Assembly (NCBI RefSeq): GCF_014084105.1
Contig: NZ_CP048289.1
Span: 8,007,922 to 8,071,921, forward strand
Direction of reading: 5' to 3'
Length of the DNA: 64,000 bases
DNA from: Streptacidiphilus sp. P02-A3a
GTDB taxonomy: Bacteria; Actinomycetota; Actinomycetes; Streptomycetales; Streptomycetaceae
Shown here: positions 1 to 13,594 of the stretch, piece after piece
Layout: the number at the start of each line of letters is the position of its first letter
Numbering within the stretch: position 1 is the stretch's first letter
The notes under the pieces: generated by a model
Database searches by the model: none
Seen by the model: the letters and a program-made list of their open reading frames with translations, nothing else
Told to the model about the DNA's origin: nothing
Position numbers and translations under genes: made by a program

Positions 1-1455
1 GGCGCGCCGCCGCAGCTGGACAACTCGGTCAACATCCTGCTGATCGGCCTGGACAGCCGGAAGAACAACGACGGCAGCGACCTGCCGGGCTGGTTCGTGC
101 AGGACGAGCTGCACGCGGGCTCGTCCAGCGACGTCGGCGGCTACAACACCAACAGCCTGATCATGCTGCACATACCCGCGAACCAGAGCGCCAAGGTCGA
201 GGCGGTGTCGATCCCGCGCGACGACTACGTGATGACCTACAACGGCGACGGTTCGCAGCAGGGCATGCACAAGATCAAGGAGGCCTACGGCCTGGCCAAG
301 GCCGCGTCGATGGCCGGGCTGCAGGCCAAGGGGCTGAAGGGCGCGGCGCTGGAGCAGGCGAGCCGGGAGGTGGGCCGCGAGGCGACGCTGACCACGGTGC
401 AGAAGTTCCTGAACGTGCGCATCGACCACTTCGCCGAGGTCAACCTGATCGGGTTCTACGACATCGCCCAGGCGATCGGACCGGTCACCGTCTGCCTCAA
501 CCACGCGACCTCGGACCCGGCCGAGGAGGGCCAGGGGTCGGGGGCGAACTTCACGGCCGGGATGAACCTGCTGAAGACCCCGGCGGAGGCGCTGTCCTTC
601 GTCCGGCAGCGGCACAACCTGACCGACACCGACGGGGACGGCAACGGCGGCGACTTCGCCCGCACCCACCGCCAGCAGGCGTACATCACCTCGGCGGAGG
701 TGCAGCTCAAGAAGGACGGCATGTTCAGCGACCTGGGCAAGCTCCAGGGGCTGCTGGACGTGGTGAAGAAGGACGTGGTGATCGACGACCAGTGGAACAT
801 CCTGGACTTCGCCCAGCAGGCCCCCAACCTGACCGGCGGCAAGGTCGTCTTCAACACGCTGCCGGTCATCGCCATGACGCCCGAGGTGTACATCCCGAAC
901 GAGGGCATGCAGTCGGTCAACTACGTGAGCGTGCCGCAGGTGCAGCGCACGGTGCAGGCGTTGTTCGGCCATGATCCGGCCCCGGCCGGGAAGGCCACCG
1001 GCTCGGCCGGCGCGGCGGCCGGTCCGACGCCCGCCGCGCACGCGGTGGTGGACGTGCTGAACGCCTCCGCGCCCACCGGAGCGGCGGGGGTCGAGTCGAA
1101 GGCACTGGTCGCCGACGGCTTCACCAAGGGCCTGGTCGGCGACCACTCCCCCACCGGCACCACCAAGGTCCTGTACGGGGCCGGGGCCGGGGCGGCGGCG
1201 ACGCAGATCGCGTCCAAGGTCGACGTCAGCACGCCCACCGCCAGTAGCGCGGTGGCGGCCGGGCACGTCGAGGTCATCCTCGGCAGCGACTTCACCCCGC
1301 CGACGTCCACGGCCACCACCGGCTCGACGGGCGGCTCGGGCGGCTCGACGGGAAGCGCCACCGGCGGCGCGGGCCCGGCCGCGAGCAACACCCCGCAGCT
1401 GGTCTTCCAGGGACCGGCGGTCCAGGGTGGCAGCGGGATCCCCTGCGTCGACTGA
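1..1455 (+). CDS. LytR-CpsA-Psr (LCP) family phosphotransferase, N-terminus cut by window edge
   Basis: The frame is open from the first base, so the cytoplasmic head and membrane anchor lie outside the window. The visible part begins at the LCP core motif NILLIGLDSR and continues with SIPRDDYV, the helix HKIKEAYG, RIDHFAEVNLIGFYDIAQ, and the Arg-rich block SFVRQRHNLT followed by DFARTHRQQ. These hold the arginines that bind polyprenyl pyrophosphate in LCP enzymes. After about residue 330 a LytR_C-type domain follows (VDVLNASAPTGAAGVESKAL), then a Gly/Ser/Thr-rich tail ending in a Cys near the C-terminus. The family moves undecaprenyl-phosphate-linked glycopolymers onto peptidoglycan outside the cell. 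The acceptor polymer cannot be told from sequence. The gene converges on glycogen phosphorylase across a shared terminator. Confidence 0.9.
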   Translation, partial: GAPPQLDNSVNILLIGLDSRKNNDGSDLPGWFVQDELHAGSSSDVGGYNTNSLIMLHIPANQSAKVEAVSIPRDDYVMTYNGDGSQQGMHKIKEAYGLAKAASMAGLQAKGLKGAALEQASREVGREATLTTVQKFLNVRIDHFAEVNLIGFYDIAQAIGPVTVCLNHATSDPAEEGQGSGANFTAGMNLLKTPAEALSFVRQRHNLTDTDGDGNGGDFARTHRQQAYITSAEVQLKKDGMFSDLGKLQGLLDVVKKDVVIDDQWNILDFAQQAPNLTGGKVVFNTLPVIAMTPEVYIPNEGMQSVNYVSVPQVQRTVQALFGHDPAPAGKATGSAGAAAGPTPAAHAVVDVLNASAPTGAAGVESKALVADGFTKGLVGDHSPTGTTKVLYGAGAGAAATQIASKVDVSTPTASSAVAAGHVEVILGSDFTPPTSTATTGSTGGSGGSTGSATGGAGPAASNTPQLVFQGPAVQGGSGIPCVD

Positions 1456-1470
1456 CCCCGGGCGACAGCA

Positions 1471-1512
1471 CTGAGCGCCCCGGACGGACAGCGGTCCGTC
1501 CGGGGCGCTCAG
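1471..1512. terminator. Bidirectional terminator hairpin
   Basis: A perfect 18-bp inverted repeat (arms 1471-1488 and 1495-1512, 6-nt loop) lies between the convergent LCP and glycogen phosphorylase genes. The symmetric stem without a U-tract fits a Streptomyces-type terminator serving both strands. Confidence 0.85.
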
Positions 1513-1529
1513 CGGTTCCCGTCAGTGCG

Positions 1530-4283
1530 TCAGCGCAGCAGCCCCGAGTCCATGCCGGTGGTCTCCGGCGGGACCGCGATCAGGCCGAGCTCAGCGCCGG
1601 AGGCCAGCAGCCGGTGGGCCGGGAGGATCCGGACCGTGTAGCCGAAGGGCCCGGTGCGGCCGAGCTCCAGCGGGCCCTCGTACCGCCAGCGGCCGTCCAG
1701 GTCGGCACGGTCGGCGGGCTTCAGCGAGACCGCCGAGGCGTCGCTGATCCGGTCCGCGTCGTCCACCCGGCCGGAAACCACCTGCACGTCCACAGCGGCC
1801 GGGTCGAGCCCGTCCAGCGAGACCAGCACCCGCAGCCCCAGCGTGCTGCCCAGCTCCGGGGAGTCGGGGGTGTCGCAGACCTCCACGTGCTCCACCCTGA
1901 CCTGCGGCCAGGCCGCCCGGACCCGGCGCTTCCAGGCCGCGAGCTCCTTCGCCCCGGCGTGGGCGCCGCCGTAGGCGAGGGTGCGGTGCGCCTCGGCGGC
2001 CGGAGTGTAGAGCCGTTCGACGTACTCGCGGACCATGCGTCCGGCCAGCACCTTGGGGCCGAGGGTGACCAGGGTGTGCCGGACCATCTCGATCCAGCGG
2101 CGCGGCAGGTCGTCCGCGCCCCGGTCGTAGAAGCGCTGGGCGACCTGCTGCTCGATCAGCTCGTACAGCGCCGCCGCCTCCACCTCGTCCCGCCGGTCGG
2201 CCTCCGGGTCGTCCGGGTCGGTGCTGATGCCCTCGGCGGTCGGGATCGCCCAGCCGTTGCTGCCGTCGAACCACTCGTCCCACCAGCCGTCGAGCACCGA
2301 GAGGTTCAGTGCCCCGTTCAGCGCGGCCTTCATGCCGGAGGTGCCGCAGGCCTCCAGCGGGCGGAGCGGGTTGTTCAGCCAGACGTCGCAGCCGGGGTAG
2401 AGCGTGGCGGCCATGTCCATGTCGTAGTCGGGCAGGAAGATGATCCGGTGCCGGACCGCCGGGTCGTCGGCGAACCGCACCATCTCCTGGATCAGCCGCT
2501 TGCCGCCGTCGTCGGCAGGGTGCGCCTTGCCCGCGACCACGATCTGGATCGGCCTGGTCGGGTGCAGCAGCAGCCCGCGCAGCCGCTCCGGGTCGCGCAG
2601 CATCAGCGTCAGCCGCTTGTACGAGGGCACCCGCCGGGCGAAGCCGATGGTCAGCACGTCCGGGTCGAGTATGTCGGCGACCCAGCCCAGCTCGGCGTCG
2701 CTCGCGCCGCGCTGCCGCCAGGAGGCGCGGACCCGCTCCCTGGCGTCGTCCACCAGCTGGGCCCGCAGCCGTCGGCGCAGCTCCCAGATGTCCTGGTCGG
2801 TGACCCGTTCCAGACCGGACCAGCGGCGGGCCTCGCCGATCACCATGGCGTCCTCGGCACGCTCGGCGCCGATCAGCCTGGCGCCGAGGCGGACCACCTC
2901 CGGGTCGATCCAGGTCGGGGCGTGCACGCCGTTGGTGATCGAGGTGATCGGCACCTCCTCGGCGTCGAATCCCGGCCAGAGTCCGTTGAACATGCCGCGG
3001 CTGACCTGTCCGTGCAGCAGGCTCACGCCGTTGGCCCGCTGGGCCAGCCGCAGGCCCATCGCGGCCATGTTGAACAGCGCCGGGTCGCCGCCGGTCCAGC
3101 TCTCGCCGCCGAGCGCGAGCACCCGTTCGGCGGGTACGCCGTCCAGTGCCGCCTCGCCGGAGAAGTGACGGCGGACCAGCTCGCGCTCGAAGCGGTCGAT
3201 CCCGGCGGGCACCGGCGTGTGCGTGGTGAACACGGTCCCGGCCCGGACGGTCTCCAGCGCGCTGTCGAAGTCGAGGCCGTCGGAGCCCGCGACCAGTTCC
3301 CGGATGCGCTCCACACCGAGGAACCCGGCGTGGCCCTCGTTGGTGTGGAAGACCTCCGGCTCCGGGTGCCCGCTGAGCCGGCAGTAGCTGCGGACGGCCC
3401 GCACCCCGCCGATGCCCAGCAGCATCTCCTGAAGCAGCCGGTGCTCGCTGCCGCCGCCGTAGAGGCGGTCGGTGACGTCGCGTTCGTTGGGGGCGTTCTC
3501 CTCGGTGTCGGAGTCCAGCATCAGCAGCGGCACCCGCCCGACCTGGGCCTTCCAGATCCGGGCGTGCAGTCGGCGGCCGCCGGGCAGCGACAGCGCGACC
3601 ACGCTGGGGCTGCCGTCCGGCTCGCGCACCTGGGTGACGGCGAGCTCGTGCGGGTCGAGCAGCGGGTAGCGCTCCTGCTGCCAGCCGTCGCGGGAGAGCG
3701 ACTGGCGGAAGTAGCCGTGGCGGTAGAGCAGGCCGACGCCGATGATCGGCGCGCCGAGGTCGCTGGCGGCCTTGAGGTGGTCCCCGGCCAGGATGCCGAG
3801 GCCGCCGGAGTACTGCGGCAGGGTGGCGGTGATACCGAACTCGGGCGAGAAGTAGGCGACCGCGGCCGGTCGCCCGGTCGACTCCCCCTCCGGACCCGAG
3901 CGGTCCGGACCCGAGCGGTCCGAGCCTGCGCGGTCCGAGCCCGAGCGGTCCGGGCCCGCGTCGTCCGGCCCGGTGCCGGAGTCGTACGCGGACTGGTACC
4001 AGCGCGGTCCTTCGAGGTAGTCGTGCAGGTCGTCGGCCGCGTCGTCCAGGCGGCGCAGGAACCGCCGGTCGGCGGCCAGCGCCGCCAGCCGCTGCGGGCT
4101 GACCGCGCCCAGCAGGCGCACCGGGTCGCGGCCGGCGCTCTCCCAGACCTCCGGATCGACCTCGCGGAACAGCTCGCGCGTCTCCGGATGCCAGGACCAG
4201 CGCAGATTTAGCGCCAGCTCGCCGAGGGCTTGGAGGGGTTCGGGCAGGACGGTACGTACCGTAAATCGTCGAATTGCCTTCAC
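1530..4283 (-). CDS. glgP: Alpha-glucan (glycogen/maltodextrin) phosphorylase, GT35
   Basis: Releases glucose-1-phosphate from the non-reducing ends of alpha-1,4-glucans using pyridoxal phosphate. The N-terminal block VKAIRRFTVRTVLPEPL and NLRWSWH, the motifs AYFSPEFGI and GGLGILAGDH, the NEGHAGFLG loop, and the PLP-lysine region EACGTSGMKAALNGALN mark the actinobacterial phosphorylase type (917 aa, usual length roughly 850-890). The GTG start was chosen because the conserved N-terminus begins there and a candidate -10 (TATCTT) sits 7 nt upstream, which suggests a leaderless mRNA. An insert of tandem Gly-Pro-Asp-Arg-Ser-like pentapeptides precedes AYFSPEFGI. The gene is divergent from glgE, so glycogen breakdown and GlgE-dependent synthesis flank one control region. 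Confidence 0.93.
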   Translation of the reverse strand: MKAIRRFTVRTVLPEPLQALGELALNLRWSWHPETRELFREVDPEVWESAGRDPVRLLGAVSPQRLAALAADRRFLRRLDDAADDLHDYLEGPRWYQSAYDSGTGPDDAGPDRSGSDRAGSDRSGPDRSGPEGESTGRPAAVAYFSPEFGITATLPQYSGGLGILAGDHLKAASDLGAPIIGVGLLYRHGYFRQSLSRDGWQQERYPLLDPHELAVTQVREPDGSPSVVALSLPGGRRLHARIWKAQVGRVPLLMLDSDTEENAPNERDVTDRLYGGGSEHRLLQEMLLGIGGVRAVRSYCRLSGHPEPEVFHTNEGHAGFLGVERIRELVAGSDGLDFDSALETVRAGTVFTTHTPVPAGIDRFERELVRRHFSGEAALDGVPAERVLALGGESWTGGDPALFNMAAMGLRLAQRANGVSLLHGQVSRGMFNGLWPGFDAEEVPITSITNGVHAPTWIDPEVVRLGARLIGAERAEDAMVIGEARRWSGLERVTDQDIWELRRRLRAQLVDDARERVRASWRQRGASDAELGWVADILDPDVLTIGFARRVPSYKRLTLMLRDPERLRGLLLHPTRPIQIVVAGKAHPADDGGKRLIQEMVRFADDPAVRHRIIFLPDYDMDMAATLYPGCDVWLNNPLRPLEACGTSGMKAALNGALNLSVLDGWWDEWFDGSNGWAIPTAEGISTDPDDPEADRRDEVEAAALYELIEQQVAQRFYDRGADDLPRRWIEMVRHTLVTLGPKVLAGRMVREYVERLYTPAAEAHRTLAYGGAHAGAKELAAWKRRVRAAWPQVRVEHVEVCDTPDSPELGSTLGLRVLVSLDGLDPAAVDVQVVSGRVDDADRISDASAVSLKPADRADLDGRWRYEGPLELGRTGPFGYTVRILPAHRLLASGAELGLIAVPPETTGMDSGLLR
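3891..3965 (-). repeat. 15-bp tandem repeat inside glgP (5 units)
   Basis: Five head-to-tail 15-bp units; the first two (3891-3905, 3906-3920) are identical and the rest diverge slightly. They encode a flexible Pro/Asp/Arg/Ser/Gly linker, about residues 105-130, between the N-terminal helical part and the catalytic body of the phosphorylase. The repeat keeps frame and is a candidate for copy-number variation. Confidence 0.85.
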
Positions 4284-4949
4284 GTCATGGAAGATAGCGT
4301 GCCGCCGCGACGCCGCGAGGGAACTCCCGCAGGTGGGCGTGGGAATTAACTGATAGTCGGGCGCACGCCGGTGCACAGCGGCGCAGAACTGCTGGAACTT
4401 CACGCCCCCGATACGCGGGTGTCCTGCGACCGCTGTATGGACGACCCGCGCATTCCGGTGACACAGTCGAGACTTCCGTTCCGTTGGCCGAAACAAGTGG
4501 ATACTGGTCTGTAAGCGTTCCGATCAGTGCGAGGATCGGCGCAGGTCAAAACCTCCTTGCGGCATGACGAGGCCGTCGGAGCCGCATGGGGCGGCTGCGA
4601 CGGCAGGGCTTCGCGAGCCCTGCGTGTTCGCAAGCTGACGCACCATCCGAACTGTTGTACCAGCGTGTCTCCAGCCCTCCCGTGCTCGTTGTTCACAACG
4701 GGCAGTCCCGTGCCGCACCCCTCCGTCACGCGCCTGGCGCAGTGCGAGCACCGGCGTGCGCGGGAGCGGGTGGACGGACAGGTTGGTCGGCGGCAAGGTC
4801 GGGGAAGGCTCTCGACGTCACTCGCCAGTGGCTGCGGGTTGCCCACAGCCCATCCAACGCAGTCCTCCGGTCGGCTTGCCGGACGCTTCTGCCGCTGCGG
4901 CGTGCGCGCGTTCCGAGCAGACGACCGCCGATCGTGGTCAGGAGCGGGA
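4284..4949. promoter_or_regulatory. Divergent control region between glgP and glgE
   Basis: This 666-nt gap holds no convincing gene. The glgP candidate -10 (TATCTT on the minus strand, 4291-4296) lies at its left edge. Two compact hairpins are visible: 4603-4623 (8-bp arms gcagggct/agccctgc, 5-nt loop) and 4698-4711 (acggg, loop cagt, cccgt). An in-frame upstream extension of glgE across most of this region lacks any conserved sequence and was rejected. The right edge carries the glgE ribosome-binding site. The long leader suggests transcript-level control of glgE or an unannotated small RNA. Confidence 0.5.
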
Positions 4950-8917
<3,968 letters not shown>

Positions 8918-8948
8918 GCGGCTCCCCCGTCGGGGGTCGGCCGCGGAT

Positions 8949-8977
8949 GCGGTGCCCGGGCTCGGCCCGGGCACCGC
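8949..8977 (+). terminator. Hairpin between treS and maltokinase genes
   Basis: Perfect 12-bp stem (8949-8960 and 8966-8977) with loop ctcgg, just downstream of treS. A shorter ccccc/ggggg hairpin precedes it. It probably ends or attenuates the glgE-treS transcript. Confidence 0.75.
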
Positions 8978-9210
8978 GACGCCAGCCCACCACCGGCGAA
9001 GCATCCCCGTCCCCCATCCGCCCTCTCCACCATCCACCCGGTCACCACCCAGGAGCAGCGCAGCCCACACCTAACTCCTTGGCGTGACGCACGGTCAGCC
9101 ACCGCGCGCCGTAACTCCCGCGTCATCGACATCCGGAAGACTGGTAGGCCCGGCAGCAGCGCGCGCTCGACCCGCTGCCGGGATTGCCGCATCCCCGGGG
9201 AAAGGGAGAC

Positions 9211-11106
9211 ATGTCCGATACCTCCCGATCGCGCTCCGTCACCACCCGGCATGCCGGCGCCCATGCCGCGCGCCAACCGGCCTCTCCGCCGGTGCACCCG
9301 ACCACCGCCCACCCCCCGACAACCCAATCCCCGACGACCCACCCGCCGACGAATCAGCCGACGACGACCCAGCCGACGACCCAGCCGATGTCCCAGCCGC
9401 CAGCGACCCAGTCAGCGGATCCGCTGACCGCGGACGCGCGGTCGCCGCGCGCGCCGTCGCGGGTGACCGACCTCGGCGGCCTGGTCCAGGACACGCTGCC
9501 GCTGCTGTGCGACTGGCTGCCGCGTCAGCGCTGGTTCGCGGGCAAGGGGTACCCGGTCACCGCCATCGTCCCGGCGGCCGTCACCCTGCTGCCCGGGGTC
9601 GCGCCCGGCGACCCGCTGCTGCTGCACCTCCTGCTCCGGGTCGAACAGCGCGGCCTGGACGGCAGCACCGACAGCGACCTCTACCAACTGCTGCTCGGCG
9701 CGGTCGCCGGGGCCGCTCCGGCCCGGCTGGACACCGACGCCACCCGGGCAGCCGTCATCGGACGGATCAACGGCGGCCCCCACGACGGCCTGCTGACCTA
9801 TGACGCAGCGTACGACGAGCCACTGACACTGCGGCTGCTGGGACTGCTGACCACCGGCGGCCCGGGTGGCGCGCAGGTGGGGCCGCTGCGCTTCAGCAAC
9901 CTCAGCGGGCTCAACGCCCCCACCGGCGCCGCCACCGGCCCGGCCGCCGGTCCCGGCGCCGACGCCCCGGCCCGGGTGGGCACCGCCGAACAGAGCAACA
10001 CCTCGATCGTCTTCGGCGACACCTCCATCCTGAAGCTGTTCCGCCGGGTCAGCCCGGGGCTGAACCCGGATCTGGAGCTGTCGCTGGCGCTCAGCCGCGC
10101 CGGATCCAACCGGGTACCGGCCACCCTGGCCTGGTTCGAGAGCGAGCTGCCGGTCCTCCCGGAGACCGAGGCCGAGATCGAGGTCCAGCTCAAGGAGGCC
10201 CAGCTCAGGGCGAGCGAGCCCAAGGACGCCGAGCCGGGACCCGGCGCCCAGCTGGCGACGCTGGGCCTGCTCCAGCGGTACCTCAGCGGCGGCCGCGACG
10301 GCTGGGAGTTCGCGCTCACCCACGTCCGGGCGCTGCGGACCCCCGAGCGGACCCCCGAGCGGTCCGCCGACCGACCCGCCGCCGAGGAGCCCGCCGAGGC
10401 CCCGGCCCCGATCGAGCCGCGCACTGGCAACTTCTCGGCAGAGTCGTTTCTGCTGGGCCGCTCCACCGCCGAGGTGCACCTGGCCCTGGCCCGGGCGCTG
10501 CCGGTCAGCGTCCTCGGCCGGGCCGAGATCGAGGCGCTGGCCGCCGGCATGGCGCTGCGGCTCGACGCCGCCGCCCTGGTGGCCCCGGCACTGAAGCCCT
10601 ATCAGGAGTCGCTGCACCGGATCTTCCAGGCGCTGGCCGAGTCCGCCCGGGACGGTCGGCGGCTGCGGGCCCAGCGCATCCACGGCGATCTGCACCTGGG
10701 CCAGTCGATGCGCACCGCGCGCGGCTGGGTGCTGCTGGACTTCGAGGGCGAGCCCGCCAAGCCGCTGGTCGAGCGGCGCCGCCCGCAGCCCGCCGTCCGG
10801 GACGTGGCCGCGATGCTGCGCTCCTTCGACTACGCGGCGGCGCACCTGCTCAGCGAGGTGACCGAGGACGATCCGCAGCGTCCCCGGCTGGCAGCCCTCG
10901 CCGCGACCTGGGCCGGACGCAACCGGGAGGCCTTCCTCGCCGGTTACGCGGCGGCCGGGGCCGAGGACCCGACCGCCGATCCGGTGCTGCTGCACGCCCT
11001 GGAGACCGACAAGGCGGTGTACGAGGTGGTGTACGAGTCCCGGAACCGCCCCGACTGGCTGCCCATCCCGCTCTCCGCCATCGCCCGGCTGGCCGCCGGC
11101 GGCTGA
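9211..11106 (+). CDS. mak: Maltokinase (Pep2-type) with Pro/Thr-rich N-terminal extension
   Basis: Phosphorylates maltose to maltose-1-phosphate with ATP, the GlgE substrate. The fold is related to aminoglycoside phosphotransferases: the active-site motif [12 protein letters not shown] with catalytic Asp, then [10 protein letters not shown] with the metal-binding Asp, lie near residues 485-515. [15 protein letters not shown] marks the N-terminal cap domain. The product (631 aa) is well above the usual 440-470 aa because of a His/Pro/Thr/Gln-rich tandem-repeat extension (about residues 25-70) and an Ala/Pro/Glu-rich insert near residues 380-410. The ATG at 9211 follows a strong GGGAG box; an upstream in-frame ATG (9184) is less well placed. 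The gene is followed by glgB after 59 nt, consistent with a mak-glgB transcript. Confidence 0.93.
   Translation: MSDTSRSRSVTTRHAGAHAARQPASPPVHPTTAHPPTTQSPTTHPPTNQPTTTQPTTQPMSQPPATQSADPLTADARSPRAPSRVTDLGGLVQDTLPLLCDWLPRQRWFAGKGYPVTAIVPAAVTLLPGVAPGDPLLLHLLLRVEQRGLDGSTDSDLYQLLLGAVAGAAPARLDTDATRAAVIGRINGGPHDGLLTYDAAYDEPLTLRLLGLLTTGGPGGAQVGPLRFSNLSGLNAPTGAATGPAAGPGADAPARVGTAEQSNTSIVFGDTSILKLFRRVSPGLNPDLELSLALSRAGSNRVPATLAWFESELPVLPETEAEIEVQLKEAQLRASEPKDAEPGPGAQLATLGLLQRYLSGGRDGWEFALTHVRALRTPERTPERSADRPAAEEPAEAPAPIEPRTGNFSAESFLLGRSTAEVHLALARALPVSVLGRAEIEALAAGMALRLDAAALVAPALKPYQESLHRIFQALAESARDGRRLRAQRIHGDLHLGQSMRTARGWVLLDFEGEPAKPLVERRRPQPAVRDVAAMLRSFDYAAAHLLSEVTEDDPQRPRLAALAATWAGRNREAFLAGYAAAGAEDPTADPVLLHALETDKAVYEVVYESRNRPDWLPIPLSAIARLAAGG
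9311..9414 (+). repeat. Short Pro/Thr-coding tandem repeats in mak
   Basis: Imperfect 12- to 15-bp units built around ccgacgacccag encode Pro-Thr-Thr-Gln-like repeats in the N-terminal extension of the maltokinase. Likely a disordered tail; unit number may vary between strains. Confidence 0.7.
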
Positions 11107-11165
11107 GCGCTCCACCCCCACCCCCACCCACTCCGCGCGTACGACAATTCAGGGAGGCCCCGGCC

Positions 11166-13517
11166 GTGAACCAGTCCGAACCGACCCGTCCGAACACCCC
11201 CTCGAACGGCAAGCCGCTTCCGGCCACCTTCAGGGCGGGCAAGCGTTCCGGCCTGGTGCAGCCACGGCCCGAGGCGGCCCCGGTCGGCGCGACCGCCGCG
11301 CCGCGCCGGGTCCCGGCCGCCGCGCCGGCGCCGGGCGAGGTCGAGCGGCTGGTCGGCGGCTGGCACCACGACCCGCACGGCGTCCTCGGCGCGCACCCCA
11401 CCCCCGAGGGCCTGGCCGTCCGGGTGCTGCGCCCGCTGGCCGAGCGGGTGGTGGTGGAGACCGCCGACGGCCGGTACCAGCTGGACCACCTCCAGGACGG
11501 GCTGTTCACCGGCCTGCTGCCGACCGGCACCGCGTCCGACTACCGGCTGCGGGTCAGCTACGACGGCACCGAGCACCTCCAGCAGGACGGCTACCGCTTC
11601 CTGCCCACGCTGACCGGCGCGGACCTGCACCTGATCGGCGAGGGGCGGCACGAGCAGCTGTGGCGGGCGCTCGGCTCGCACGTCCGCACCGTCGACGGGG
11701 TGACCGGCACCGGCTTCGCGGTGTGGGCCCCGAACGCCTCGGGGGTGCGGGTGATCGGGGACTTCAACGGCTGGAACGGCCTGGCGCACCCGATGCGCTC
11801 GCTGGGCGCCAGCGGGGTGTGGGAGCTGTTCGTCCCCGGGATCGGCGACGGCACGCACTACAAGTACGAGATCGCCACCCGCGACGGCCGGACGCTGCAG
11901 AAGGCCGACCCGCTGGCCCGGGCTGCCGAGCTGCCCCCGGCCACCGCCTCGGTGGTGCACACCTCCACCCACGACTGGCACGACCAGGCCTGGATGGAGC
12001 GCCGGGCCGGGCTGACCGCGCACGACCGGCCGATGTCCGTCTACGAGGTGCACCTGGCCTCCTGGCGGCCCGGCCTGACCTACCGCGAGCTGGCGGCGGA
12101 ACTCCCGGCGTACGTCCGCGACCTCGGCTTCACCCATGTCGAGCTGATGCCGGTGATGGAGCACCCGTTCGGCGGTTCCTGGGGCTACCAGGTCACCGGC
12201 TTCTACGCGCCGACCGCCCGGCTCGGCTCCCCGGACGACTTCCGGCACCTGGTCGACTCGCTGCACCAGCACGGCATCGGCCTGATCGTCGACTGGGTCC
12301 CGGCGCACTTCCCCAAGGACGACTTCGCGCTGGCCCGCTTCGACGGCGAGCCGCTGTACGAACCGGCCGACCCGCAGCGCGCCGAGCACCCGGACTGGGG
12401 CACCCTGGAGTTCGACTACGGCCGGACCGAGGTGCGCAACTTCCTGGTCGCCAACGCGGTCTACTGGGCCGAGGAGTTCCACGTGGACGGCCTGCGGGTG
12501 GACGCCGTGGCCTCGATGCTCTACCTGGACTACTCCCGCGAGCACGGCGGCTGGTCCCCCAACGAGCACGGCGGCCGGGAGAACTGGGACGCGGTGCGGT
12601 TCCTCCAGGAGATGAACGCCACCGTCTACCGGCGCTGCCCGGGCGTGGTCACCGTCGCCGAGGAGTCCACCGCCTGGGACGGCGTCACCCGCCCCACCGA
12701 CAGCGTCCAGCAGCACGGCCACGGCGGGCTGGGGTTCGGGCTGAAGTGGAACATGGGGTGGATGCACGACTCGCTGGAGTACATCCAGCACGAGCCGATC
12801 CACCGCAAGTACCACCACGACGAGATGACCTTCTCGATGGTGTACGCCTACTCCGAGAACTACCTGCTGCCGATCTCGCACGACGAGGTGGTGCACGGCA
12901 AGCGGTCGCTGGTGTCCAAGATGCCCGGCGACTGGTGGCAGCAGCGGGCCAACACCCGCGCCTACCTGGGCTACATGTGGGCCCACCCGGGCAAGCAGCT
13001 GCTCTTCATGGGGCAGGAGTTCGCCCAGGGCGCGGAGTGGGACCACGAGACCGGGCCGCAGTGGTGGCTGCTGCGGCCCGACTGGCCCGCCGCCGGGGAC
13101 CACCGCGGCGTGCAGGACCTGGTCCGCGACCTCAACCGGGTCTACCTGGACTGCCCGGCGCTGTGGCAGCGGGACACCGACCCGACCGCCTTCAGCTGGC
13201 TGGACGGCCACGCCGCCGAGGACAACCTGTTCTCCTTCGTCCGCTACGACCGGTCCGGGCGCCCGCTGGTCTGCGTCAGCAACTTCTCCCCGGTGGTCCG
13301 CGAGGAGTACCGGGTCGGGCTGCCCGCCACCGGCGCGGCCGGGGGCGCGGACAGCCGCTGGCTGGAGATCCTGAACACCGACGCCGAGGTCTACGGCGGC
13401 AGCGGGGTCGGCAACCCGGATCCGCTGAAGGCCGATCCGACGCCCTGGAACGGCCAGCCCGCCAGTACCGAGCTGACCGTCCCGCCGCTGGCCACCATCT
13501 GGCTCGCGCCCGCCTGA
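11166..13517 (+). CDS. glgB: 1,4-alpha-glucan branching enzyme, GH13_9
   Basis: Introduces alpha-1,6 branches into the linear glucan built by GlgE. The 783-aa protein has a disordered N-terminal ~55 residues, an N1 beta domain ([15 protein letters not shown]), a CBM48 domain ([20 protein letters not shown]), then the GH13 barrel with [15 protein letters not shown], nucleophile Asp at about residue 446 ([15 protein letters not shown]), acid/base Glu at about 499 (VTVAEEST) and SHDEVVHGK. The C-terminal beta domain ends at [14 protein letters not shown] start with a GGGAGG box 8 nt upstream. It closes the glycogen/trehalose cluster; the next gene has its own candidate promoter. Confidence 0.96.
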   Translation: MNQSEPTRPNTPSNGKPLPATFRAGKRSGLVQPRPEAAPVGATAAPRRVPAAAPAPGEVERLVGGWHHDPHGVLGAHPTPEGLAVRVLRPLAERVVVETADGRYQLDHLQDGLFTGLLPTGTASDYRLRVSYDGTEHLQQDGYRFLPTLTGADLHLIGEGRHEQLWRALGSHVRTVDGVTGTGFAVWAPNASGVRVIGDFNGWNGLAHPMRSLGASGVWELFVPGIGDGTHYKYEIATRDGRTLQKADPLARAAELPPATASVVHTSTHDWHDQAWMERRAGLTAHDRPMSVYEVHLASWRPGLTYRELAAELPAYVRDLGFTHVELMPVMEHPFGGSWGYQVTGFYAPTARLGSPDDFRHLVDSLHQHGIGLIVDWVPAHFPKDDFALARFDGEPLYEPADPQRAEHPDWGTLEFDYGRTEVRNFLVANAVYWAEEFHVDGLRVDAVASMLYLDYSREHGGWSPNEHGGRENWDAVRFLQEMNATVYRRCPGVVTVAEESTAWDGVTRPTDSVQQHGHGGLGFGLKWNMGWMHDSLEYIQHEPIHRKYHHDEMTFSMVYAYSENYLLPISHDEVVHGKRSLVSKMPGDWWQQRANTRAYLGYMWAHPGKQLLFMGQEFAQGAEWDHETGPQWWLLRPDWPAAGDHRGVQDLVRDLNRVYLDCPALWQRDTDPTAFSWLDGHAAEDNLFSFVRYDRSGRPLVCVSNFSPVVREEYRVGLPATGAAGGADSRWLEILNTDAEVYGGSGVGNPDPLKADPTPWNGQPASTELTVPPLATIWLAPA

Positions 13518-13594
13518 GGCCCGCCCCGGGTCCGGCCGTCCACTGCACGGACGCCCGGGCCCGGCTGTCGGCACCCCGTCCTAGACTCAGCGGC

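Noticed and set aside
1614-4211. 865-codon plus-strand frame opposite glgP
   Set aside because: Product is a His/Arg/Gly/Val-rich low-complexity string with no motif, and the minus strand encodes an unmistakable glycogen phosphorylase.
4527-4949. In-frame N-terminal extension of GlgE by 141 codons
   Set aside because: No homology-like sequence, no ribosome-binding site at its start, and the ATG at 4950 has a well-spaced GGAG.
10944-13574. 876-codon minus-strand frame opposite glgB and similar long frames opposite mak, treS and atpD
   Set aside because: All are GC-skew shadows: composition of a frame-shifted reverse complement, no ribosome-binding site, no domain, fully covered by conserved genes.
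11660-13594. 645-codon upstream extension of the EPSP-synthase-like protein
   Set aside because: It lies in another frame of glgB; conservation starts at the ATG that follows the -10-like TAGACT.
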